From assembly GCA_039933785.1 (NCBI GenBank), contig JBDTNL010000002.1, positions 1 to 64,000 of the forward strand: 64,000 nt of DNA, written 5' to 3'. Position numbers and translations under genes: made by a program. Positions 48,999-64,000 of this stretch are shown piece by piece. The notes under the pieces are model-generated. The model made no database searches and was not told the origin of the DNA. It was given only the letters and a program-made list of their open reading frames with translations. The stretch is from JBDTNL01 sp039933785. Lineage in GTDB: Bacteria > Acidobacteriota > Thermoanaerobaculia > Multivoradales > JAGPDF01. How positions within the stretch are numbered: position 1 is the first letter of the stretch; each line of letters opens with the position of its first letter.

Positions 48999-50695
48999 CG
49001 AAGACCTGGTCGATCGAGATCGAGACCGCTCGCGCGCCGAAGTCCGTGCGCGCGGTCGACGGCGACGTGCTGATCGTCGGCCGCGGCGCCGAGTGTCAGG
49101 TTCAGGTGCCCGACCTTCGAGTGTCGCGCCAACACCTCCGGCTGGAGCGCCGCGGCGATGGGTTGTGGGCCCAGGATCTGGGCTCGCGGGCGGGCACGCA
49201 GCTGAATGGCCGCCCGCTCGCCGGTGGCGCGCTGCTCCACGATCGCGACCTGTTGGCGCTGTCGGACGAGACTCGCATTGTGGTTCGCAGCGGCGCGCAG
49301 GGCCTCGGACAGGGCGCTGGGGCGGGCGGCGGCTCCTCGACCACGGCCACGCAATTCCGCGATGCCGCCTCGATGCTGGTGCAGCGTTCGGATCTCAAAT
49401 CCGTAAGCTCGACCGCCGACTTGCGCCGGCACGCCGAGCGCCTGCACCTGATCAACGAGGTGCACCAGGCGCTCTCCGAGTCGCCATCGCGCGACGCCGT
49501 GCTCGAGCTCATTCTCGACCGGGTGTTCGCGACCCTGCGGCCGGAGGAGGCCGCGGTGCTGCTGGTCGACCGCGACGGCCAACTCACCGAGTCGGTGTCG
49601 CGCCCGCCCGGCCTGGGGACCGACCGCGTGTTCTTCTCGCGCAGCCTGATGCGCGAGGTGACCGAGCGCCGCCAGGCGGCGCTGATTCTCGATGCCCCGA
49701 CCGACGAGCGCTTCAACGCCGCGGCGAGCATCCTCGACTCCGGAGTCCGCAGTGTGCTCGCGGCACCCCTGCTCACACCCGAAGGCGCGCTCGGCATGCT
49801 GGTGCTGTCGTCGCGCCTCCGCATGCGGCAGTTCGGTGAGGAAGACCTCGAGCTGCTGGTCTCGCTCGCCTCCGCCGCGGCCCTGCATTTGCGCAACCTG
49901 GGTCTAATGGAGGAAGCGGCGGAACGGCGGCGTCTGGCGGGGGAGCTCGAGCTCGCCCGGCGCATCCAGCTCGCGCTCTTGCCGGCGCACATCCCCAGCG
50001 TCGAAGGGTACGAGCTCCTGGCAGGCAACGTGCCTTCGCGCGGTGTTTCGGGCGACTTGTACAAGGTCGACGTGCACCCGGAGCTCGGCCTGGTGACTTG
50101 CTTGGTGTGCGACGTCTCGGGGAAAGGCATGGCGGCCTCGCTGCTCGGCGCCTCGCTCGAGGCTCTCGCGGTGGGCCCGATCGAGGTTGGGCGTCCGCCG
50201 GACGAGATCTGCCAACGCGTCTCGCGGCGCCTGTTCGCGCGCACGCCGCCGGAGAAGTACGCCACGGGTTTCATCGCCCAGCTCGATCCCGCGACGAACC
50301 AGCTGACCTGGACCAACGCGGGCCACAACAGCGCGCTGCTGGCCCGCAGCGGCGGCGGCGGGGTCGAGCTGCTGAAAACCTCCGGCCCGCCGCTCGGTCT
50401 CCTCGCGGGCGCGACCTTCGTGGCGCATTCGACCGAGATGGGTCCGGGAGATCTGCTGCTGGTCTACACCGACGGCATCACCGAGGCCGCCGATCCGGAC
50501 GGCGAGGAGTTTGGCATCGAGCGCCTCGCCGAGCTCGTGGAGAGCCATCGCGCGGCGCCCCTGCCGGAGCTCCGCGACACGATCGAGCAGGCGCTGGACG
50601 ACTTCGCCCGTGGCGTGCCCTACGCCGACGATCGGACGATGCTGTTCCTGCGGCGCCTGGCTGCGGTGACTCCGGTGGCTCCGGTGACTGGATAG
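48995..50695 (+). CDS. FHA-GAF-SpoIIE-type serine/threonine phosphatase
   Basis: A 566-residue cytosolic protein in three parts. FHA at about 20-95 (IVGRGAECQ, DLRVSRQHLRLE, GTQLNG) binds phosphothreonine. GAF at about 150-305 (LINEVHQALSES, SVLAAPLLTPEGALGMLVLS) is a probable ligand sensor. The PP2C/SpoIIE phosphatase at about 315-560 has metal-site motifs SRGVSGDLY, VCDVSGKGMAA, TNAGHN, YTDGITEAADPDG and ADDRTML. The usual second Asp of GDxYD is replaced (SGDLYK). Placed just before five kinase genes, it is the likely opposing phosphatase, with its FHA reading kinase-made phosphothreonine. It overlaps the ABM gene by 4 bases. Confidence 0.92.
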   Translation: MTKTWSIEIETARAPKSVRAVDGDVLIVGRGAECQVQVPDLRVSRQHLRLERRGDGLWAQDLGSRAGTQLNGRPLAGGALLHDRDLLALSDETRIVVRSGAQGLGQGAGAGGGSSTTATQFRDAASMLVQRSDLKSVSSTADLRRHAERLHLINEVHQALSESPSRDAVLELILDRVFATLRPEEAAVLLVDRDGQLTESVSRPPGLGTDRVFFSRSLMREVTERRQAALILDAPTDERFNAAASILDSGVRSVLAAPLLTPEGALGMLVLSSRLRMRQFGEEDLELLVSLASAAALHLRNLGLMEEAAERRRLAGELELARRIQLALLPAHIPSVEGYELLAGNVPSRGVSGDLYKVDVHPELGLVTCLVCDVSGKGMAASLLGASLEALAVGPIEVGRPPDEICQRVSRRLFARTPPEKYATGFIAQLDPATNQLTWTNAGHNSALLARSGGGGVELLKTSGPPLGLLAGATFVAHSTEMGPGDLLLVYTDGITEAADPDGEEFGIERLAELVESHRAAPLPELRDTIEQALDDFARGVPYADDRTMLFLRRLAAVTPVAPVTG

Positions 50696-50902
50696 AGGCG
50701 TTCGAGCCCTCAGCTGCGGTGTTTCGCCCCTCCGCTTTGTGAGAAAATGCGCTGGTAGAACAGCTCGAGTGCGGGCACCATCTTCGGGTCCGCCAGTCTC
50801 TTGCAGCAATCGCGGACGGCGTCGCGCCGTCCAGGGGGGCGACTTGATCGGCAAGATACTGGCCCAAGCCCGGCTCTCGGGCCGGCGGAGGCTCGATCGA
50901 GC

Positions 50903-53562
<2,660 letters not shown>

Positions 53563-53566
<4 letters not shown>

Positions 53567-54327
53567 CGATCGCTCCCGCTGCGGTCGCACTCGCCGCGCT
53601 GCTCGCTCTTGGCGCGGTCGTCGAATCGGCGCCGGCTCGACCTACACAGAGCGAGATCCTCGATCGCTGGGCAGCCGCACTCGGCGGGCGCCCTCGGCTG
53701 GCGGCGGTGCGTTCGGTGCATATGATCGCGCGCCTCGAAGTCGGCGGGCGCGAGGGCCGCTTCGAAACCTGGTACACGGCCCGCGGCCAGCGCCACGACC
53801 TGACCGAGATCCCCGGCTTGTTTCGCCAGGAGATCATTTTCGACGGCGCTCGGGGCTGGGTGCGAGGAGCGAGCGGCCAAGTGCGTCCGCTGACTGGCTC
53901 CGAGCTCGAAGACCAGGTGACGTCGATCTTTCAAGCGACCTACGCCTGGCTCCTCCCGGGGCGATTTCCCATCGACGTAGTGGTGAGCGGAGAAACCCCG
54001 GACCACTCCGCTTGGGTCCTCGCTATCCACCCGCGGCATGGAACTCCATACGCAGTGTTCCTCGATCGAGAGACCTTCCTGCCCTTGCGTCTCGAGCAGC
54101 ACGGCCTTGACCGCACCACGATCCAGACGCTCTCGAACTGGCGAGAGGTCGCGGGGATCCGCTTCCCTTGGCGTGCTCGGCAGACCAACGGCGACCCGCA
54201 GCTCGACCTCGACTTTGCGATCGAGCGGATCGAGTTCGATGCGGTGCTCGATCCGCAGCTGTTCACCGAACCCAAGGCGATGCCGGCGACGACGAACGGC
54301 ACACGCGGCGCCGAGAGTCCCTCGTGA
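53563..54327 (+). CDS. LolA/DUF4292-like secreted protein
   Basis: A 254-residue exported protein, signal peptide to about residue 22 (VVESAPA). The rest resembles outer-membrane lipoprotein-sorting folds: ILDRWAAALGGRPRLAAVRS, strand pairs (GREGRFETWYTARGQRHDL, EIIFDGARGWVRGASG), and a C-terminal FPWRARQTNGDP with a final LDPQLFTEP. The family is assigned by pattern only. It overlaps kinase 1 (ATGA) upstream and kinase 2 (GTGA) downstream, so all three are probably co-translated. It may bind a lipid or ligand sensed by the propeller kinases. That is inference. Confidence 0.72.
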
Positions 54328-57071
54328 TCGGAAAGACGCTCGGCCCCTACGAGATCACCGCCAAGCTCGGCGAAGGCGGCATGGGCGAGGTCTACCGCGC
54401 CACCGACTCGAAGCTCAAGCGCGAGGTAGCGATCAAAGTGCTACCCGAGGCTTTCGTCGCCGATCCCGAGCGACTAGCGCGCTTCGAGCGCGAAGCACAG
54501 TTGCTGGCGCAGCTCAATCATCCGAACATCGCGCACGTCTACGGGCTCGAGGCGGCAGGCAAGACCCATGCGTTGGTGATGGAGCTGGTCGACGGCGAGG
54601 ATCTCTCGGCACGGATTGCTCGCGGTGCGCTGCCGTTGGCAGAGGCGCTGGCGATCGCGAAGCAGATCGCCGAGGCGCTCGAGGCGGCGCACGAGCGCGG
54701 CATCGTGCATCGCGATCTGAAGCCCGCGAACGTGAAGGTGCAGGCCGACACCCTCGCGGGTGCGGGCGATGCGGTGAAGGTGCTGGACTTCGGGCTGGCA
54801 AAAGCGATGGATGCCGGCTCCGGAGCCGTCGCACAGGCGGACGTGGCGCGCTCGCCGACGTTGATGAATTCGCCGACCTTGACGGCCGTCCACGGAACGC
54901 AGTTGGGCGTGATTCTCGGCACTGCGGCCTACATGGCACCCGAGCAGGCGCGCGGCGGGGCGGTCGACAAGCGGGCCGACATCTGGGCGTTCGGCGTCGT
55001 GCTCTACGAGATGCTCACCGGGCGCTCGCTCTTCGCCGGGCCGACGGTTTCGGACACGCTCGCCGGAGTGCTCAAGACCGAGGTCGACTTCACGGCGCTG
55101 CCGCCCGGCACGCCGCGGGCTTTGCGCGCCTTGCTGCGCCGGATGCTCGAGCGCAACCCGAAGAATCGGCTGCACGACATCGCCGACGCGCGGATCGTGC
55201 TCGACGAGGTGCTCACGGGCCGGAGCGACGAGCACGCCCCCGACGGGCCATCGGTGGCAGTTCCCGCCCCGCGATCCTGGTCGAGCTGGATTGCCGTCGC
55301 AGCGGTCGCGCTGGCGCTCGGATTTGGCGCCGACCGGTGGTTGCGCACTTCGCCGCCGCCGCCGATGTCAATGGATTCCCGCTGGGCGCTGGCATTGCCC
55401 GAGGGCTACACGTTTTCCACCGCCGACGCGCCACAGATCGCGATCTCTCGCGACGGCCGCGCCCAGGCGGTGGTCGGCGTCGACACGCATCGGACTTCGC
55501 AGATCCTGCTGCGTCGGAGCGAAGATTTCGAGCCCAAGGTTCTGGAGGGAACTGAAGGCGCGCTGAGCCCGTTCTTTTCGCCAAACGGGGACTGGATCGG
55601 CTTTCTTCGCGACGACGCGCTGATGAAGGTTCCCACGGCGGGCGGGCCCGCGATTCGGCTAGCGGCGGTCTCGGGCGGCGGGAGAGGCGCGACGTGGGGC
55701 GACGATGGCTTCATCTACTTCGCGCCCGACTACAACGTGGCGCTGTCGCGGGTGCCGGAGGCCGGGGGCAAAACGGAAGCCGTCACCAAGCTCGAGGTCA
55801 AGCGGAGTGAGCGCACGCATCGCTGGCCGGATGCCTTTCCGGACGGCGACGCCGTGCTCTACACCTCGGACACCCAAGGCTCGACCGAGTACTACGACGA
55901 CGCGCGAATCGAGGTGGTCCGGCCGTCTACCGGAGAGCACAAGGTGCTGGTCGAAGGGGCGAGTCAGGCTCGTTTTGCGCCCGGCGGGTTCGTGGTCTTC
56001 GGGCGCTCCGGCTCGCTGTACGCGGTCCGCTTCGATGCCCGCACGCTGACCACGAGCGGCACGCCGCGAGAGGTCACGAAAGGAGTGGCGGCCAACGTGG
56101 GTTCGGGTGCCGTGCAGTTCGCGATCGCCTGGAGCGGCGCGGCGATCTGGACCCCCGGCGGGGTGTCCGCTTCGTACCGGATCGTGTGGGTCGACCGCGA
56201 CGGACGGGAGACGCCGGTCCCATTGCCCCCCGTGCCATACCAGGAACTGGCGCTCTCGCCCGACCATAGGAAGCTTGCTCTGGTCGGTGGCCAGGGCGGT
56301 GTCTCGGATCTCTGGGTCGCCGACCTCGAGCGCAGCGGCGTGACCCGGCTCACCACGGACCGGTTCGTCCGCGGTCCCGTCTGGTCGCCGGACGGGACGC
56401 GCCTCGCGTATAGCGCATTCGGCGAAGGCGAGGCCGAGCCCGACGCACACCTCGAGTGGCAAGCGGCAGACGGTAGCCGTCCGGCGGAGGTGCTGTTCGC
56501 CGGGGCGCCAGGCAGCCTTCCATCGGCCTTCTCGCCCGACGGCAGCTCGGTGCTCTTCGAGCCCTACTACATCAACCAGGCGGACGTACGGATTTGGAGC
56601 CTCTCTCTCGCTGGCGAGAAACGCGTACAGGAGCTACCGCAGGGCGGTAAGGCCGATAGCTACGGCGTCCCGTCTCTCGACGGCAAGTGGCTGGCGTACG
56701 TCTCGCTCGTGGGGGGGCAAGACATCGTGTACGTGCGACCCTACCCGCGGGGCGAAGGACGTTGGCAGGTTTCGGTCCCGATTGGCGACGAGCCGCGCTG
56801 GGGCCCCGATGGTCGGTCGCTCTACTATCGCAGCGACTCCGTGCTCTACCGAGTCGCAATCGAGACCTCGCACGGCTTTTCCGCTGGACGTCCGGAGGCG
56901 GTGCTCGACCGCGTCGCCTCCGGCCAGCGAATCGCCTCCTTTGGTTTTTCGTCGGACGGCTCACGCATCATCACGTTCCGCGCCCCTCCCGGAAGCGGCG
57001 CGCAGCGGACGATCGACCTCGACCTTGGCTTCGCGAGCCGCCTCGCGCAGCCGGCAGGCGACCGGAGATAG
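54324..57071 (+). CDS. Serine/threonine kinase 2 with TolB/WD40-like propeller
   Basis: A 915-residue transmembrane kinase of the same layout as kinase 1: kinase domain about 8-285 (GEGGMGEVY, HRDLKPANVKV, DFGLAKAM, YMAPEQARG), membrane helix near 320-338, propeller to the end. The catalytic loop is followed by a short insert (QADTLAGAGDA). The activation loop has two SPTL motifs in a row (SPTLMNSPTLT). The GTG at 54324 is fixed by the GTGA overlap with the preceding gene. The kinase part is much closer to kinase 3 than to kinase 1. Confidence 0.93.
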   Translation: MIGKTLGPYEITAKLGEGGMGEVYRATDSKLKREVAIKVLPEAFVADPERLARFEREAQLLAQLNHPNIAHVYGLEAAGKTHALVMELVDGEDLSARIARGALPLAEALAIAKQIAEALEAAHERGIVHRDLKPANVKVQADTLAGAGDAVKVLDFGLAKAMDAGSGAVAQADVARSPTLMNSPTLTAVHGTQLGVILGTAAYMAPEQARGGAVDKRADIWAFGVVLYEMLTGRSLFAGPTVSDTLAGVLKTEVDFTALPPGTPRALRALLRRMLERNPKNRLHDIADARIVLDEVLTGRSDEHAPDGPSVAVPAPRSWSSWIAVAAVALALGFGADRWLRTSPPPPMSMDSRWALALPEGYTFSTADAPQIAISRDGRAQAVVGVDTHRTSQILLRRSEDFEPKVLEGTEGALSPFFSPNGDWIGFLRDDALMKVPTAGGPAIRLAAVSGGGRGATWGDDGFIYFAPDYNVALSRVPEAGGKTEAVTKLEVKRSERTHRWPDAFPDGDAVLYTSDTQGSTEYYDDARIEVVRPSTGEHKVLVEGASQARFAPGGFVVFGRSGSLYAVRFDARTLTTSGTPREVTKGVAANVGSGAVQFAIAWSGAAIWTPGGVSASYRIVWVDRDGRETPVPLPPVPYQELALSPDHRKLALVGGQGGVSDLWVADLERSGVTRLTTDRFVRGPVWSPDGTRLAYSAFGEGEAEPDAHLEWQAADGSRPAEVLFAGAPGSLPSAFSPDGSSVLFEPYYINQADVRIWSLSLAGEKRVQELPQGGKADSYGVPSLDGKWLAYVSLVGGQDIVYVRPYPRGEGRWQVSVPIGDEPRWGPDGRSLYYRSDSVLYRVAIETSHGFSAGRPEAVLDRVASGQRIASFGFSSDGSRIITFRAPPGSGAQRTIDLDLGFASRLAQPAGDRR

Positions 57072-57114
57072 CGCCCATGAGACTGCATGCCTGGCGCCGA
57101 CCGAAGGGGCACCG

Positions 57115-59880
57115 ATGATCGGCACTCGCCTCGGCCCCTACGAGATCACCGGCAAGCTCGGCGAAGGCGGCATGGGCGAGGTCTACCGCGCCACCGACTC
57201 GAAGCTCAAGCGCGAGGTGGCGATCAAGGTTTTGCCCGCGGCGTTCACCGACGACAAAGAACGCCTGGCGCGCTTCGAGCGCGAGGCGCAGCTCCTGGCG
57301 CAGCTTCACCATCCGAACATCGCCTCGATCTTCGGGCTCGAGGAAGGCGATCGGACCGCCGGCGGCGTCCGCGCCCTGGTGATGGAACTGGTCGACGGCG
57401 AGGACCTCTCGGCGCGCATTGCCCGCGGACCGATGTCGCTGGAGGAGGCGATTCCGATCGCGCGACAGATCGCCGAGGCGCTCGAGGCAGCGCACGAGCA
57501 AGGCATCGTGCATCGCGACTTGAAGCCGCAGAACATCAAAGTGCGCGCCGATGGAACCGTCAAGGTGCTCGACTTCGGGCTCGCCAAGGCGATGGACGCG
57601 GGCTCCGGCGCCTCGTCTCAGGCGGACGTCGCGCGCTCGCCGACGTTGATGAACTCGCCGACCCTGACCGCGGTCGATGGAACACAGCTCGGCGTGATCC
57701 TGGGCACTGCCGCGTACATGGCGCCCGAGCAGGCGCGGGGTGGGACGGTCGACAAGCGAGTCGACATCTGGGCGTTCGGTGTCGTGCTCTACGAGATGCT
57801 CGTCGGCCGCACGCTGTTCGCCAGCGAGACCGTGACCGACACCCTCGCCGGCGTGCTCAAGACGGAGATCGACTTCGGAAAGCTCCCCGCGGCGACGCCG
57901 TCAGCCCTGCGCACGCTTCTTCGTCGCACGCTGGCGCGGAGCCCCAAGCAGCGCCTGCACGACATCGCCGACGCTCGCCTGGCGCTCGAAGAGCTCGAGC
58001 GCGGCGTGGTGGAGGAGGGCCCGCCTTCGGTGGTCGCGCCGGTCGACGCGGCGCGGCGCGGCGGGTTCGCGCTCGCACTCGGCGTGGCGGCGGCGCTCGC
58101 GCTGGGGCTTGCCGCGGGCTGGCTGTTGCGCCGTCCGGCGCCCGAGGGGTTCGGCGCGCGCGCTCGCTGGGCGCTGGCCGTGCCCGACGGGATGTCGCTC
58201 CAGATCGATCAGATGCCACAGCTCGCGATCTCCGAGGACGGCCGGGTCCAGGTCGCCGTGGTGCTCGACGGCGAAGGCACCTCGCACCTGCTGCTGCGTT
58301 CGAGCGACGAGCTCGCGCCCCGCATCCTGGCCGACACCGAGGGTGCGAGCGGCCCGTTCTTCTCACCCGACGGCGCGTGGATCGGCTACTTCCGCAACGC
58401 TTCGCTGGTCAAGCTGCCGGTCGCTGGAGGCCCGCCCGTGCAGCTCACGGCGGTCGGCCTGCCGGGCCAGTACCGTGGCGCGACCTGGAGCCGCGACGGT
58501 TACGTCTACTTCGCGCCTAATGTAAACGTTGGACTGTCGCGCATCTCCGAGGAGGGCGGCGAGGTGACGCCGGTGACCAAGGTCGACGTCGCCAAGGACG
58601 AGCGCACCCATCGCTGGCCGCAAGCCCTGCCGGACGGCAGCGCCGTGCTGTTCACCAACGACACCTTCGCCTCGACCGAGTTCTACGACGACGCGTCGAT
58701 CGACGTGGTGAAGATCGCGACCGGCGAGCGCCACCGGCTGATCCAGGGAGCGAGCCAGGCACGGTACATTTCCGGCCCGCGGGGCGGCCACCTGATCTTC
58801 GCCCGCGGGGGCTCGCTCTATTCGCAGCCGTTCGATCCCGGCACGCTCCAGGTCCGGGGCACGCCGCAGCTCGCGGTGCAGGGTGTCGCCACCGACGTGA
58901 GCTCCGGCGCCGTCCAGTTTGCGATGTCCGAAAGCGGTGCCGCGATCTGGGCGCCGGGGGCGCTCAACTCGCAGTTCCAGCTCTACCTGGTCGACCGCAA
59001 GGGCGGTGAGGCTAAGGTGAGCATTCCGCCGGCCCCGTACAACGAAGCCGAGCTCTCACCGGATGGCAAGCGCGTGGCGCTCATCGGTGGCGACGGTGGA
59101 GCGGCGGATCTCTGGGTGGCGGACCTCGATCGAGGAACGCAGTCCCGGTTGACCATCGGCGAGTCGGTGATCAATCCGGTGTGGACCCCGGACGGCTCGC
59201 GCATCGCGTTCGTCGTCCGGGTCGCTGACGGCGCGGGCAGACGCTGGCGAATCGCCTGGAAGCCCGCCGACGGAAGTCGCGAGCAGGAGACGCTGGTCGA
59301 GCGCACGCACGGGCTGACTCCGGGCGGGTTTACTCCGGACGGCCGGGCGCTGGTCTTCAGCATGGTCAAGGAAAACCCGCCGAGTGCCGATCTGTTCGTT
59401 TTGCCCCTCGAGGGCACGCGCGAGCCCAAGCTGCTGCTCGCGAGCCCGTTCAACCAGCGCGAGGCGCGCGTCTCACCGGACGGGCGCTGGATGGCGTACA
59501 CCTCGAACGAAGCTGGCGGCGGTGGGAACGTCTTCGTTCGGCCCTTCCCGGCGGGCGAGGGGCGTTGGCAGATCTCGGTCGCCGGCGGCAACGAACCGCG
59601 TTGGAGCGCCGACCAGCACGAGCTGTTCTTCCGCTCCGGGTTCGGTGTGTACGGCGTGACGATCGACACTCGCTCGGGCATCACCGCCGGCAAGCCGGTG
59701 ATGCTGGTCGATCGCGTCTCCACGGCGGGCGGGATTCACACCTACGCGCCGCTGCCCGACGGCCGCATTTTCACGCCGCGCTCTCCCACCGGTCGCGGGG
59801 CGGCGCGCACCGTCGACCTCGATCTCGCCTTTGCGCGGCGCCTCGTGTCGGGGCCGCGCGAGAGAGAAGCGGAGAAGTGA
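57115..59880 (+). CDS. Serine/threonine kinase 3 with TolB/WD40-like propeller
   Basis: A 921-residue transmembrane kinase. The kinase domain has GEGGMGEVY, HRDLKPQNIKV, DFGLAKAM and YMAPEQARG. The membrane helix is at about 316-338 (ALALGVAAALALGLAAGWLL), then a six-blade-like propeller region with FFSPDG, LSPDGK and VSPDGR turns. The activation loop repeats SPTLMNSPTLT. An EEGDRTAGGVRALVMELV insert in the N-lobe is shared with kinase 4. The ATG at 57115 follows a 43-base gap with AAGGGG. Target proteins are unknown. Confidence 0.93.
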   Translation: MIGTRLGPYEITGKLGEGGMGEVYRATDSKLKREVAIKVLPAAFTDDKERLARFEREAQLLAQLHHPNIASIFGLEEGDRTAGGVRALVMELVDGEDLSARIARGPMSLEEAIPIARQIAEALEAAHEQGIVHRDLKPQNIKVRADGTVKVLDFGLAKAMDAGSGASSQADVARSPTLMNSPTLTAVDGTQLGVILGTAAYMAPEQARGGTVDKRVDIWAFGVVLYEMLVGRTLFASETVTDTLAGVLKTEIDFGKLPAATPSALRTLLRRTLARSPKQRLHDIADARLALEELERGVVEEGPPSVVAPVDAARRGGFALALGVAAALALGLAAGWLLRRPAPEGFGARARWALAVPDGMSLQIDQMPQLAISEDGRVQVAVVLDGEGTSHLLLRSSDELAPRILADTEGASGPFFSPDGAWIGYFRNASLVKLPVAGGPPVQLTAVGLPGQYRGATWSRDGYVYFAPNVNVGLSRISEEGGEVTPVTKVDVAKDERTHRWPQALPDGSAVLFTNDTFASTEFYDDASIDVVKIATGERHRLIQGASQARYISGPRGGHLIFARGGSLYSQPFDPGTLQVRGTPQLAVQGVATDVSSGAVQFAMSESGAAIWAPGALNSQFQLYLVDRKGGEAKVSIPPAPYNEAELSPDGKRVALIGGDGGAADLWVADLDRGTQSRLTIGESVINPVWTPDGSRIAFVVRVADGAGRRWRIAWKPADGSREQETLVERTHGLTPGGFTPDGRALVFSMVKENPPSADLFVLPLEGTREPKLLLASPFNQREARVSPDGRWMAYTSNEAGGGGNVFVRPFPAGEGRWQISVAGGNEPRWSADQHELFFRSGFGVYGVTIDTRSGITAGKPVMLVDRVSTAGGIHTYAPLPDGRIFTPRSPTGRGAARTVDLDLAFARRLVSGPREREAEK

Positions 59881-59885
59881 GCGCG

Positions 59886-62665
<2,780 letters not shown>

Positions 62666-62669
<4 letters not shown>

Positions 62670-64000
62670 CGCTCGCTCCCGGGTCGCGCCTCGGCTCCTA
62701 CGAGATCACCGCCAAGCTCGGCGAGGGAGGGATGGGCGAGGTCTACCGCGCCACCGACACCAAGCTCGACCGCCAGGTGGCGATCAAGGTGCTGCCGGCG
62801 GCTTTCACCGCGGACCCCGAAAGGCTTGCCCGCTTCGAGCGGGAGGCGAAATTGCTGGCGCAGCTTCATCATCCGAACATCGCTTCGATCTTCGGCCTCG
62901 AGGATTCCGCCGGTCTCCGCGCACTGGTGATGGAGCTCGTCGAGGGCCCGACGCTCGCGGAGCGCCTGGAGCCCGGGCCGCTCTCGCTGGAGGAAGCCTT
63001 CTCCCTCGCCCGCCAGATTGCCGAGGCCCTGGAGACCGCGCACGAGAAGGGCATCGTGCACCGGGATTTGAAGCCGCAGAACGTCAAGATCACCCCCGAC
63101 GGCCAGGTCAAAGTCCTCGACTTTGGTCTCGCCAAGGCGATGGAATCCGTCGGCAGCTCCGCGACGTCGGCCGACCTCGCGCGTTCGCCGACGTTGATGA
63201 ACTCGCCTACGCTCACCGCGGCGGGGACCCAGCTCGGCGTCATCCTCGGTACGGCCGCCTACATGGCACCGGAACAGGCGCGTGGCGGCGCGGTCGACAA
63301 GCGCGCCGACATCTGGGCCTTCGGCGTAGTGCTCTACGAGATGCTCGCCGGCGGCACGCTCTTCGCCGCCGACACGGTGAGCGACACCCTCGCCGGGGTC
63401 TTGCGTGCGGAGATCGATCTCGCAAAACTGCCTGACTCGACGCCGCCCGCCATTCGCTCCTTGCTGCGGCGCTGCCTCGAACGCAATCCGAAGAACCGCC
63501 TGCACGACATCGCCGATGCCCGCATCGTGCTCGACGATGTGCTCCTCGGCAAGGGCGACGAGGGCGTCACGACGCCGCCGGCTCTCGCCGCCGCTCCCGC
63601 TCGGCGGCCGATCCTCCCCTGGGCCGTGGCGGGGCTCGCCGTGGTCGCAGCGGCCGCAGCGTGGCTGCTCGCGGCCGGCTCGCACGGGCCGACGGTGGCG
63701 CTGTTCGCGGATCTCGGCGCGCCCGAGAAAGAGCGTTTCCAGTTCCAGGGCGATTTCGGCGCGCCGGCGGTGCTCTCGCGAGATGGCACTCAAATCGCGT
63801 TCGGCGCGGTTGGCGCGGATTCCAAGACCCGTCTCTGGGTGCGCTCGCTGGTTACCGGCGAGCAGCGTCGGCTCGACGCGACCGAAGGCGCCTTCGTGCC
63901 GTTCTTTTCGCCCGACGGCAAGTCGCTCGGCTACTTCGTCAACGCCAAGATGATGGCCATCGCGATCGCCGGCGGCGCTCCCTATTCGGTTGCCGAAGCG
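62666..64000 (+). CDS. Serine/threonine kinase 5, cut by window end
   Basis: The first 445 codons of a fifth kinase. Start MTLAPGSRLGSYEIT at 62666 overlaps the kinase 4 stop (ATGA) and follows GGGAGGGGA. The kinase domain is complete (GEGGMGEVY, HRDLKPQNVKI, DFGLAKAM, YMAPEQARG), the activation loop again carries SPTLMNSPTLT, a membrane helix lies at about 315-335, and the first propeller blade is visible (FFSPDGKSLGYF). The rest lies beyond the window, so length and the end of the array are unknown. Confidence 0.92.

Overview
The window looks like part of an Acidobacteriota chromosome: high G+C, a VWFA-related protein of the acidobacterial type, a run of Pkn-type kinases with TolB/WD40-like propellers, and DUF1800/DUF1501 and alpha-2-macroglobulin genes. 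The phylum is inferred from gene content and the class is not resolved. No rRNA gene, complete tRNA gene or CRISPR array was seen.

Positions 1 to about 33396 are the right-hand part of an integrative and conjugative element. Its right boundary is a tyrosine integrase (31944-33212) followed by a duplicated 3' half of tRNA-Ala(GGC) (33344-33396), read as the attachment site. The left end and the intact tRNA lie outside the window. Almost everything in the element is read leftward: ssb, a MobC-like accessory protein, a MOBP-type relaxase, TraF, TraG, the mating-pair genes trbB-C-D-E-J-J-(K)-L-F-G-I, then parA and parB. The trb order is that of IncP/Ti-type systems and Tn4371-like elements, with an extra tandem trbJ. 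A candidate oriT with an IncP-like nic core (TATCCTG at 27595-27601) lies upstream of mobC. A regulatory patch near the integrase holds a BlaI/MecI-like repressor, an XRE regulator and a TPR-like protein.

Left of parB is cargo. It comprises a 1415-residue secreted protein with nine DUF11 repeats and an IPTL-CTERM-like tail, closed by a good terminator, then a PKD-domain secreted protein. Next comes a chain of small genes, most linked by 4-base stop/start overlaps. These include a secreted staphylococcal-nuclease-like protein with all its catalytic residues, two zinc-binding-type proteins and an internally duplicated protein. The role of this chain is unknown.

Positions 33397-64000 are host chromosome. 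First come a VWFA-related secreted protein, a POT peptide transporter and a 2052-residue alpha-2-macroglobulin with an intact thioester motif. Then follow a DUF4442 hotdog protein, an isoprenylcysteine-methyltransferase-like membrane protein, the DUF1800/DUF1501 pair, a CPA1 Na+/H+ antiporter and a double ABM-domain protein. The last 15 kb is a signalling array: an FHA-GAF-SpoIIE-type phosphatase followed by five serine/threonine kinase genes in a row. The fifth kinase is cut by the window end, and a LolA-like secreted protein sits between kinases 1 and 2. Several of these joins are 4-base overlaps, so the array is probably one or two transcripts pairing kinases with an opposing phosphatase.
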